Made by a program: the position numbers and the translations under genes
Part shown: in pieces, positions 1-6,944 of the stretch
How the letters are laid out: every line of letters starts with the position of its first letter
Position numbering within the stretch: the stretch's first letter is position 1
Notes under the pieces: model-generated
Databases searched by the model: none
The model's input: only the letters and a program-made list of their open reading frames with translations
What the model was told of the DNA's origin: nothing
Assembly (NCBI GenBank): GCA_018819925.1
Contig: JAHJPG010000094.1
Span: forward strand, 1-64,000
Reading direction: 5' to 3'
DNA from: Pseudomonadota bacterium
Lineage (GTDB): Bacteria; Desulfobacterota; Desulfarculia; Desulfarculales; Desulfarculaceae
DNA length: 64,000 nt

Positions 1-315
1 CATCTGGTAAAGGTCGATGTAGGAGGTGCGCAGGGCCTGGAGGCTGGCCTCGATCTCCTGGGTCATTTCCTGGCCGCCGCGCTTCATGGTCTTGGTGGCC
101 AGAATCACCCGGTCCCTAATACCCTCAAAGGCCAGGCCCATCTTGAGCTCGCTGTCGCCGTACATGCGGGCGGTGTCAAAATAGTTGAAGCCCTTGTCCA
201 GGGCGGACCGCAGCAGCGCCACCGCCTCGTCCTGGGTGACGCGGGTGAGGGGTATGCCGCCGAAGCCGACTTCGGAGACCATGAGACCGGTGCTGCCCAG
301 AGGAACTTGTCTCAT
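1..315 (-). CDS. Aldo/keto reductase (partial, 3' part outside window)
   Basis: Reading leftward from an ATG at 315-313, the frame encodes the N-terminus of an aldo/keto reductase: MRQVPLGSTGLMVSEVGFGG is followed by the family signature FDTARMYGDSE with the catalytic Asp and Tyr, and by ILATKTMKR. Members are NAD(P)H-dependent oxidoreductases of the (beta/alpha)8 fold. The protein is still open at the window edge after about 105 residues. Its ATG overlaps the TGA of the upstream activase gene (ATGA), so the two are translationally coupled and end a six-gene minus-strand operon. The substrate cannot be told from this part. Confidence 0.85.
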   Translation of the reverse strand, partial: MRQVPLGSTGLMVSEVGFGGIPLTRVTQDEAVALLRSALDKGFNYFDTARMYGDSELKMGLAFEGIRDRVILATKTMKRGGQEMTQEIEASLQALRTSYIDLYQM

Positions 316-1091
316 AATGCCGCCCTCACCGCCATCAGTGCCGCGCCCAGGGCCCCCACAATCTGAGGCTCCTGGGGCACGGCGATGTCCACGCCCAAAC
401 GCTCGGCCATCAGCGCCACCACGCCCGCGTTCTTGGCCACCCCGCCGCTCATGATGACCCTGGGCGTTATGCCGATGTTGCCGGTCATGGCCGCCACCCG
501 GTTGACCACCGAGCGGTGCAGGCCCTTGATGACCTGATCTATGGGGTGGTTCTTGGCCACCAGGGACACCACCTCGCTCTCGGCGAACACGGTGCATACG
601 CTGGAGATGCTCACCTCGCCCTGGGCGGCCAAAGACAGCCGCCCCAGGTCGTCCAGGCCCACCCCCAGCTTGGCGGCCATCACCTCCAAAAAGCGGCCGG
701 TGCCTGCGGCGCACTTGTCGTTCATCACGAAATCGGCCACCTTGCCGCCCTCGCCCAGGCGGATCACCTTGGAGTCCTGGCCGCCGATGTCGATGACCGT
801 GCCCACGTCGGGAAACAGGGCGTAGGCCCCCAGGGCGTGGCAGGATATCTCGGTGATCTTCTTGCCCGCCAGGGGCACGGCGGCCCGGCCGTAGCCGGTG
901 GCCACCACAAAGGCCAGGTCATCACGGGTCAGACCGGCCATGTCCAGGGCCGCGTCCAGGGCGGCCTCGGCCGCGTTGGTGCTGTGAGGCCCGGTCTCGG
1001 TTACGCTCCAGCCTTTCAGGTCGCCGTCCTGGCCGATGATGGCCGCGTCGCTGCTGAGAGAACCTACGTCTATTCCCGCGAAGTAGCTCAT
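312..1091 (-). CDS. Acyl-CoA dehydratase activase (BadF/BadG/HgdC family ATPase)
   Basis: This 259-residue protein is an ASKHA-fold ATPase that injects a low-potential electron into a 2-hydroxyacyl-CoA dehydratase or benzoyl-CoA reductase partner at the cost of ATP. Visible motifs are the phosphate-1 loop GIDVGS (6-11), DIGGQDSK (101-108) and NDKCAAGTGRF (124-134). Cys127 and Cys166 match in position the two cysteines that hold the inter-subunit [4Fe-4S] cluster in HgdC, so a homodimer is expected. Length is normal for HgdC. The two probable partner subunits are encoded just upstream on the same strand. Only one activase is present in this visible part, which fits the dehydratase type better than the BcrA/BcrD pair of class I benzoyl-CoA reductase. 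Confidence 0.92.
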   Translation of the reverse strand: MSYFAGIDVGSLSSDAAIIGQDGDLKGWSVTETGPHSTNAAEAALDAALDMAGLTRDDLAFVVATGYGRAAVPLAGKKITEISCHALGAYALFPDVGTVIDIGGQDSKVIRLGEGGKVADFVMNDKCAAGTGRFLEVMAAKLGVGLDDLGRLSLAAQGEVSISSVCTVFAESEVVSLVAKNHPIDQVIKGLHRSVVNRVAAMTGNIGITPRVIMSGGVAKNAGVVALMAERLGVDIAVPQEPQIVGALGAALMAVRAAL

Positions 1092-1157
1092 TTTGCGCTT
1101 TCTATAATGCTTGGCTTAAAAAGCCTACCCCTACCAATTTGCGGTTTGCACCCACGC

Positions 1158-1279
1158 CCGGCACAGCCAGCCACCGGCATACGGTGTTGCTGGCATCGCT
1201 CGGACCTCGACGTAGCTTGGGCTACGCCTCCGGTCCTCGCTCGCCAGGCGCCTTGCCTGCCGGCGGCTGGCTGTGCCGG
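1158..1279. repeat. Long hairpin repeat, copy 1
   Basis: About 122 bp between the activase and the AhpD-like gene. The outer arms (1158-1179 and 1258-1279) are inverted copies with one mismatch in 22 bases. An inner perfect 6-bp stem closes a 4-base loop at 1211-1226. The same element recurs near 58174-58391 and 58868-58992. It has no coding signature, and could act as a transcript-stabilising hairpin or be a non-autonomous mobile repeat. Confidence 0.8.
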
Positions 1280-1282
1280 ACA

Positions 1283-1819
1283 TCAGCAGGCCGGGGCCTC
1301 GTCCATCTTAAAGGCCTTGAACAGGATGCCGTCGCTGACCATGCCCGCTCCGTGCACCGTGGCGTCCAGGATGTCGCGGTCGCTCCAGCCCAGGTCGCGA
1401 AGCTTCTGCATGTCCTCGGCAGCGACCTCGTCCGGGGTCTTGACCGCCTTGAGCACGAACAGGAGCATGGCCTTGTCCTTGCCGCTCAGGGGCGCGCCCG
1501 CCGGATCGGCCAAGACCTTGGCCGCCGCGTCTTCGTCCATGATGCCCACGGCTTTGAGCAACTCGCGGTTAAGGGAGATGCAGTAGTAGTACTTCAGCTC
1601 TTCGGCCACCAGCATGCGGATCAAGGCCAGCAGGCCGGGGTTCAGGCTGGGGTGCTTCATGTAGTAGCCGAGCACCTGGGAGCGCACCCCCACCAGCTCC
1701 GGCGAGGCGCTGTACATCTGGAAGGGGGCCGGCACCATGCCCATTTGCGCGAACAGGTCGTAGCCTTGCTTCACCTTGCCTTCCGCCTCTGCCGGCGGCA
1801 CCACCTTGATAATGGGCAT
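1283..1819 (-). CDS. AhpD/carboxymuconolactone decarboxylase-like protein
   Basis: The 178-residue product has the all-helical AhpD-like fold signature: a long helical N-terminal half with PxPFQMYSASPEL, then ALIRMLVAEELKYYYC in the place where alkylhydroperoxidases carry E..CxxC...H. Only Cys80 of the CxxC pair is left, the other position is Tyr77, and the following His is absent. A classical peroxidase cycle is therefore doubtful. The gene lies 18 bp downstream of the dehydratase-like subunit and upstream of the activase, so it belongs to this operon. A role in protecting or assembling an oxygen-sensitive enzyme is only a guess. Confidence 0.72.
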   Translation of the reverse strand: MPIIKVVPPAEAEGKVKQGYDLFAQMGMVPAPFQMYSASPELVGVRSQVLGYYMKHPSLNPGLLALIRMLVAEELKYYYCISLNRELLKAVGIMDEDAAAKVLADPAGAPLSGKDKAMLLFVLKAVKTPDEVAAEDMQKLRDLGWSDRDILDATVHGAGMVSDGILFKAFKMDEAPAC

Positions 1820-1837
1820 GAATGCTCCTTTTCTGGA

Positions 1838-3157
1838 TTAGGCCGCTTCCAGGGCCTCGAAAAAGGCCTCCAAGCGGGTGAGGGCCTGCTCTTCGCTGAA
1901 AAAGCGGTAGTCGGTAATGTCGGCCTCGATCACCACCGCCGGAATGCCCAGGCGGCGGCTCAACAGGCTCTTCAGGTCATACTGGCCCAGGGAATAGGGC
2001 TTGCAGGAGCGGGCCGAATGCACCACCAGCCCGTCCACCGAATACTCCCTGACCATCTTTTCCATCAGCCCCAGGCGGTGTTTCAGGTTGTTGTTGAGGA
2101 TGACCAGGGAGTAGGTCTTGGCCAGGGACTCCCAGGGCCTGCTCATGTCCAGGTGCTGGATGGTCTCGGCCCAGGCGTTGGTGTAGGTGGCGGCCACGAA
2201 GTTCATGCCTCGGGCGGCGAACAGCTCCGCGAAATCGCGCACCTTGTACCACACCGCGATGTTGTCCCACATCAGGCGCTTTTTCTCGTTGGTGATGGCC
2301 CCGATGCCCTGGCCCACCCGCTCGGTCAGCTCGGCCAGGAGTATCTCGTAATAGTCCCGGGCCACGGGCAGGCCCCGCAGGCTCACCACCGGGGCCAGAT
2401 GCACGAAGGCGTCGAAGATGGTCATGGGCGCGGGGCGGGCCCGCATGGTCTCCAGGCACTGGCCCCATAGCTGGCTGGTGGATTTGCTCAACTCGGCCAG
2501 GCGCATGAAGCGCTGCATGTCAAAGGCCTTGCCCGCCGTCTTTTCCAGCACCGGGATCATCTCCAGGATCTGTTCCTTCATGTAGGCGATGTTCGCCTCG
2601 GTGATCTCCCCGTAGTTGAAAGGGGTGTCGAAGAGCACCAAGGGGATGCCCAGGCGGTGGGCCAGCACCTTGTACCAATAGACCACGGTCTGGCAGATGT
2701 TGTTGGAGCAGAACAAGAGGTCCGGCTTGGGCAGCTGGCCCGCCGGGGTCTTGCCGCTGAAAAAGTGGCCCAGGTCCACCCGGGCGTAGGAGCACAGGTC
2801 AGACGAGTAGCCCTGCTCCTCGGCCGCGGCGCACAGCTCGGGCCCCATCTTCTGGGCCCCGCACAGGGCCCCGTGGTTCTCGGGGTAGATGGTGTAGAAA
2901 TCCAGGGCCCGCAGCAACTCCACCGGGGCCCCGCTGGTGACCCAGGCCACGGGCCGGGCCCCGGGGGCGAAGCGCGACAGGTAGTAGTGGCGGGTCATGA
3001 TCTCCTTGAGCCGCGCGGCGCACTTTAGCGGCGGCCCGAAGTCGGGGTTGGCCGCGCGGGGGGCCCGTTTGCCCTTGGTGGCCTTGGCCAGGCGCAGCAT
3101 GGCCGGCAGCCCCAGGTCCTTCATGAACTGCAAGCGGGCCTTGGCACTCAGGCTCAT
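1838..3157 (-). CDS. 2-hydroxyacyl-CoA dehydratase / benzoyl-CoA reductase-type subunit (HgdB/BcrC family), first subunit
   Basis: The 439-residue protein belongs to the family of [4Fe-4S]-containing subunits of (R)-2-hydroxyacyl-CoA dehydratases and class I benzoyl-CoA reductases. Family landmarks are NHGALCGAQK, the cysteine-rich LLFCSNNICQ segment, and HSARSCKPYSLGQYD near the C-terminus; these cysteines are the likely cluster ligands. It would receive an electron from the activase encoded downstream. Its start overlaps the stop of the second subunit gene (ATGA), indicating coupled translation of a heterodimer. Reaction and substrate are unknown: dehydration of a 2-hydroxyacyl-CoA or ring reduction are both compatible. 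Confidence 0.88.
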   Translation of the reverse strand: MSLSAKARLQFMKDLGLPAMLRLAKATKGKRAPRAANPDFGPPLKCAARLKEIMTRHYYLSRFAPGARPVAWVTSGAPVELLRALDFYTIYPENHGALCGAQKMGPELCAAAEEQGYSSDLCSYARVDLGHFFSGKTPAGQLPKPDLLFCSNNICQTVVYWYKVLAHRLGIPLVLFDTPFNYGEITEANIAYMKEQILEMIPVLEKTAGKAFDMQRFMRLAELSKSTSQLWGQCLETMRARPAPMTIFDAFVHLAPVVSLRGLPVARDYYEILLAELTERVGQGIGAITNEKKRLMWDNIAVWYKVRDFAELFAARGMNFVAATYTNAWAETIQHLDMSRPWESLAKTYSLVILNNNLKHRLGLMEKMVREYSVDGLVVHSARSCKPYSLGQYDLKSLLSRRLGIPAVVIEADITDYRFFSEEQALTRLEAFFEALEAA

Positions 3158-4248
3158 GACAACATCTCCCCAAAGGCCTCCAGGCGGGTGGCCGCCTGGC
3201 CTCCCACCTCCTGGTTGACGTCCACTTCCAGCACCAGGCTGGGCAGCCCCGCCTCCTTGAGCCCCCGGCGCAGCTCGGGCAGGTCAAAAAGCTCGGGCTC
3301 GCAGAACTTGACCACGCTGAACACCACCCCCTGGGCTCCGCCTGCCCGGGCCAGGCCCTTTAGCCACTCCAGGCGCTCGCTCAGGGAAGAGCCCCGAGTG
3401 CTGCAAGGGGGCATGGACAAAAAGCTCTCGGCCAGGGCCTCATAAGGGTCGCCCTCTCCCGGCGGGGGGTAGAGTAGGCGGCGGCTCATGGAGATGAGGT
3501 CGTCATGCACCACCCTGAAGCCCAACTCGTCCAGGGTTTCCAAAAGGTCCGGCGGGCTGGGCAGCACCCCGCTGAGGATTATGCCTTGGCCTTGACCTCC
3601 GCCATTGGCGGGAGCCGAGGCCAGCCAGCCTTCCAGCAGGGGGATGTAGTCCCGGGGATGCATGTATTCCCCGCCCCGCAGCACACGGTAAAACTCCGCC
3701 GCCCCCACCCCCAGTTCGCCGGCCGCCCGGCGGGAATAGGCCTGGGCGTACAGCTCGGACAGGCGGCGGCTCCACTCCAGGGCCCGGGCCATGCCCTCGG
3801 GGGGCTGGGGCCCAAAGACCCGGGTCAGCTCCCGCTCCAGGGTCTGGAGCTGGGCCACGTAAAAGCCCTTGGCCGCCGCCGCGAAGGGGGCCTTGGGGTT
3901 GTAGAAAAACAGGCTGGGCGCGGGCGGGTCCAGATAGTCCTCCACCAGGGAGGCCAGGTTTTGCAGGGAATCGCAGGTGTGGGGGAAGAGGATTGCCCCC
4001 ACATCGTCCAGGCCGCCGGCCAAGAACAACTCCAGGCCCTGGCGCACCACCGAGCAGATGTAGGGCTGCAAGTGGCCCTGGGCCCGGGCCGGGGCCAGGG
4101 GCGGGTCCCACACCTCCATGGGCAACACCCCGTGGGCCCAGAGCAACTCCCGGGGGTATTGGGCCGGGAACACGGCGCAGACCTGACCGCCGCCGCCGCG
4201 CCATTGACTGAAATACTCGCCTCGGCTGATAAGCTCGCTTGGGCTCAT
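3154..4248 (-). CDS. 2-hydroxyacyl-CoA dehydratase / benzoyl-CoA reductase-type subunit, second subunit
   Basis: The 364-residue protein is the partner of the following gene product and belongs to the same family (2-hydroxyglutaryl-CoA dehydratase D-component type). Visible family features are CAVFPAQYPRELLWAHGVLP near the N-terminus, ICSVVRQGLEL, FPHTCDSLQN and VKFCEPELFDLPELRR; the cysteines in these segments are the expected [4Fe-4S] ligands. It is the smaller subunit, first of the pair in the transcript, with an ATGA overlap to the next gene. The VOC gene lies 77 bp upstream on the same strand. The enzyme is expected to be cytoplasmic and oxygen sensitive. Confidence 0.88.
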   Translation of the reverse strand: MSPSELISRGEYFSQWRGGGGQVCAVFPAQYPRELLWAHGVLPMEVWDPPLAPARAQGHLQPYICSVVRQGLELFLAGGLDDVGAILFPHTCDSLQNLASLVEDYLDPPAPSLFFYNPKAPFAAAAKGFYVAQLQTLERELTRVFGPQPPEGMARALEWSRRLSELYAQAYSRRAAGELGVGAAEFYRVLRGGEYMHPRDYIPLLEGWLASAPANGGGQGQGIILSGVLPSPPDLLETLDELGFRVVHDDLISMSRRLLYPPPGEGDPYEALAESFLSMPPCSTRGSSLSERLEWLKGLARAGGAQGVVFSVVKFCEPELFDLPELRRGLKEAGLPSLVLEVDVNQEVGGQAATRLEAFGEMLS

Positions 4249-4325
4249 GGGGCCTCGCTTAAGCTCGGAAAAAGATTGGCCATGGGGTGGCAGCAGTATA
4301 GGTCGGCCGGTGCCGCCATTGCAAC

Positions 4326-4964
4326 TTATGAGTCTGATTCACCAGTTGAGCCGTCTTTGCCTGCCGGGTCCGGCCCCCAGGCGTTGCGCCCGTGGTCGCG
4401 GATGGCCCCGCCCTCGCCGGGGTAGACCACCTTGTCTTCCGGGGCGGTGGGGGTTTGCACCGGAGGCCACTGGCCTGGCTGGGGGTCGCTGCCTTCCAGG
4501 GCCTCGGGGCAGGGGTGGCGGTCGGCCATCACCGGGTGTTGCCTCAGGTCACTGCCCGGCACGTCCCAGGAGAACTCGATGGCGATGCCGTTGGGGTCGA
4601 AAGCATATAAAGAATGGATGAAGCCGTGGTCGATGACCTCGCTGGCCCAGAAACCCGCCGCCTCCAGGCGGTCCTTGATCTCCCACAGGCCGTCCTGGCT
4701 CTCCACCCCCAGGGAGATATGGTCAAAGGCGTAGGCTCCCTTCACCGGCACCCCGTGGTCCTTTTCTGCCAGGGGCTCAACCCCGGGCCACTCGAAGAAG
4801 GCGATATAGTCGTTGAGGCCCAACTCAAAAAAATAATGGCGGTAGCCGGGCTTGCCCAGCCCTCCCACCAGGCGCAGGCCCAAGAGATCACGCCAAAAGC
4901 GGATGGTGGCCGCCATGTCGCCGGTGGCCAGGGCCAGGTGGTTTACCCCCTTGTATCGGATCAT
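4326..4964 (-). CDS. VOC (glyoxalase/dioxygenase superfamily) protein with C-terminal extension
   Basis: Residues 1-140 form a vicinal-oxygen-chelate domain: MIRYKGVNHLALATGDM with the first metal-binding His, FWRDLLGLRLVG, FDHISLGV with a second His, and YAFDPNGIAIEFSWD with the terminal Glu. Residues from about 143 to 212 are a hydrophilic Pro/Gly/Asp-rich tail that is not part of the fold and is unusual. It heads the minus-strand operon with the dehydratase-like subunits. VOC proteins include isomerases, epimerases (for example methylmalonyl-CoA epimerase) and lyases; a CoA-ester isomerase would suit the context but this is inference. Confidence 0.8.
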   Translation of the reverse strand: MIRYKGVNHLALATGDMAATIRFWRDLLGLRLVGGLGKPGYRHYFFELGLNDYIAFFEWPGVEPLAEKDHGVPVKGAYAFDHISLGVESQDGLWEIKDRLEAAGFWASEVIDHGFIHSLYAFDPNGIAIEFSWDVPGSDLRQHPVMADRHPCPEALEGSDPQPGQWPPVQTPTAPEDKVVYPGEGGAIRDHGRNAWGPDPAGKDGSTGESDS

Positions 4965-5100
4965 GGCAGCGCTCCTTGTTGGCCGGTGGGCTGCGTTCAG
5001 TGTGCCTTTATTCTAGCTTCCGGCGGGCCGCTGGGCCACACCCGGGTTTTCCAGCGCCAACGGCCATCCCAATAAAGCCTTTTCGCTGCATGGTTAAAGC

Positions 5101-5129
5101 TTGACTGCCCACCGGGGCTTGTGATAAAT
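5101..5129 (+). promoter_or_regulatory. Candidate sigma-70 promoter for the dsrMKJOP operon
   Basis: A TTGACT hexamer at 5101-5106 is followed by a 17-bp spacer and ATAAAT at 5124-5129. It lies about 140 bp upstream of the first gene of the operon, in the only AT-richer part of this intergenic region. Predicted from sequence only. Confidence 0.5.
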
Positions 5130-5271
5130 ATTGCACCTGATATTCCGGCGCTAAACCCTCTATTGCACTGATAATTGCACGCTTTCCCCAGGCGGGCGGG
5201 CCAGGCGTTCAAGCAAAGAGGCCGCGCCAGTGCACCCAACGGAAAGGGCGGAGCCAACCGGCGCAATCAAA

Positions 5272-5802
5272 ATGAAGCTCAAAACCTTACTGGCTAAACA
5301 CAAGACCGCCCTGGTCGCGCGGTGGGTTGACTCCATTGTGGAGACCTATCCGCCGGAAACCGCCAAGTTTCTGAAAAACAAAAAAGACCAGTTTCAAAAC
5401 CCGGTGGGCCACACCATCGTGGCCGAAACCAAAAATTTGTTCGATCAGGTCCTGGAAGGCGTCGACCGCGAAAAAGCGACCCCTTTCCTGGACCGCATCA
5501 TCCGGGTCAGGGCTATTCAAGAGTTCACGCCTTCCCAGGCGCTTTCTTTTGTCTTTTCGATGAAATACATCATCCGGGAGATCGTGGGCCCGGAGATCGA
5601 CACCGAGGCCCTGGACCAGGAGTTGGTGGATTTGGAAGCCAGCCTGGACTTCATGGCCCTGGTGGCCTTTGACATTTACATGTCCTGCCGTGAGCAGGTA
5701 TTGGATATCAGGGCCAAGGAAGTGCAACAGAACGCCTATCTGTTGCTCAGACGGGCCAATCTTTTAGTGGAAAAGCCCGGCCCCCGGCCGGAAGATTCGT
5801 GA
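5272..5802 (+). CDS. RsbRD N-terminal-like (RsbT co-antagonist) domain protein
   Basis: A small all-helical soluble protein of about 176 residues. The N-terminus MKLKTLLAKHKTALVARWVD, then IVETYPPETAKFLKNKKDQF and the NPVGH segment match the RsbRD N-terminal sensory domain, a globin-like fold found in stressosome proteins. It stands alone, without a STAS domain. I chose the ATG at 5272 because homology begins there; a GTG at 5230 in the same frame would add 14 residues. It lies 39 bp upstream of dsrM and should be cotranscribed with the Dsr complex. A regulatory or redox-sensing role for the complex is inference. Confidence 0.75.
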   Translation: MKLKTLLAKHKTALVARWVDSIVETYPPETAKFLKNKKDQFQNPVGHTIVAETKNLFDQVLEGVDREKATPFLDRIIRVRAIQEFTPSQALSFVFSMKYIIREIVGPEIDTEALDQELVDLEASLDFMALVAFDIYMSCREQVLDIRAKEVQQNAYLLLRRANLLVEKPGPRPEDS

Positions 5803-5841
5803 CGCCAACCAAAAGGCTAACCGAAACGAGGTAGCAGTAGA

Positions 5842-6942
5842 ATGATTGGTTTCCTATTCAGCCTAGTCGCCGTGCTGGTGCTCGTGGGGATAGCGCTGGT
5901 GGGTGTGGGGGGCCTTGGTCTCAAGGTTCTCTTCGGGGTGATCATCCCTTACGCGGCGGTGCTCACCTTCTTCGCGGGGCTGGTCTACCGGGTGGTGGAC
6001 TGGGCCCGCTCGCCAGTGCCATTCCGCATTCCCACCACGTGCGGACAGGAAAAATCCCTGGCTTGGATCAAGCCCAACAAGATCGACAACCCCTGTAGCA
6101 CCGGCGCAGTGGTGCTCAGGATGGTCTTGGAGGTGCTCACCTTCCGCAGCCTTTTCCGGAACATGAAGTTGGACTACCGCGAGGGGCCCAAAATTCGCTA
6201 CAGCTCGGAGAAGTTCCTCTGGCTGTTCGCCATCATGTTCCACTGGGCCTTTTTGGTGGTGATCATCCGCCACATGCGGTTTTTCACCGAGCCCATCGCC
6301 CTGTGGCTGCAAACCCTGGAGCACCTTGACGGATTCATGGAGGTCAACCTGGCCTCTTTCGGAGTGGGCCTGCCCACCATCCAATTGAGCGGCCTGGTGC
6401 TCCTGGGCGGGGTTACCCTGCTACTGCTGAGGCGCATCGTCATTCCCACGGTGCGCTACATTTCCCTGGCCGCGGATTGGTTTCCCCTGTTCTTGATCAC
6501 CGGCATCTGCCTGACCGGCATCCTGGCCCGTTACGTGGTTAGGGTGGATGTGGTCAAGGTCAAGGAAATGGCCATGGGCCTGGCCACCTTCCACCCGGTG
6601 GTTCCCGATGGAATCAGCGTGTGGTTCTACATCCACTTCTTCCTGGTGTGCGTCTTGTTCGCCTATTTCCCCTTCAGCAAGCTCATGCACTTGGCGGGCG
6701 TGTTCCTCAGCCCCACCCGCAACTTGGTGAACAACAGCCGCGCGGTGCGCCACGTCAACCCCTGGAGCTACCCCGTCAAGACTCACGATTATCATGAGTA
6801 CGAGGACGATTTCCGGGAGCAGATGGTCGAGGCCGGCCTGCCCGTTGAAAAGACCCTGGAAGAGGCCGAGGCCGAAAAGACCGCCAAGGAGACGCCGGCC
6901 GCACCAGAGACTCAGGAGACTGAGGAGAAGAGGGAAGAGTAA
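5842..6942 (+). CDS. dsrM: DsrM, membrane b-type cytochrome subunit of the DsrMKJOP complex
   Basis: The 366-residue integral membrane protein resembles NarI/HdrE-type diheme cytochromes b. It has two hydrophobic helices at the N-terminus (residues 1-45), then a soluble loop and further membrane helices with His residues (for example FHWAFLVVIIRHMRFF) suited to bind heme b. The C-terminal 50 residues are acidic and cytoplasmic. DsrM exchanges electrons with the menaquinone pool and passes them to DsrK. The order dsrM-K-J-O-P is the standard arrangement in sulfate reducers, with only 2 bp between dsrM and dsrK. Confidence 0.95.
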   Translation: MIGFLFSLVAVLVLVGIALVGVGGLGLKVLFGVIIPYAAVLTFFAGLVYRVVDWARSPVPFRIPTTCGQEKSLAWIKPNKIDNPCSTGAVVLRMVLEVLTFRSLFRNMKLDYREGPKIRYSSEKFLWLFAIMFHWAFLVVIIRHMRFFTEPIALWLQTLEHLDGFMEVNLASFGVGLPTIQLSGLVLLGGVTLLLLRRIVIPTVRYISLAADWFPLFLITGICLTGILARYVVRVDVVKVKEMAMGLATFHPVVPDGISVWFYIHFFLVCVLFAYFPFSKLMHLAGVFLSPTRNLVNNSRAVRHVNPWSYPVKTHDYHEYEDDFREQMVEAGLPVEKTLEEAEAEKTAKETPAAPETQETEEKREE

Positions 6943-6944
6943 CC

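Noticed and set aside
516-1586. Long plus-strand frames opposite the activase and AhpD-like genes (also 1139-2470)
   Set aside because: They are antisense shadows in GC-rich DNA, with Gly/His/Gln-rich or Pro/Arg-rich translations and no homology; the minus-strand genes are clearly coding.
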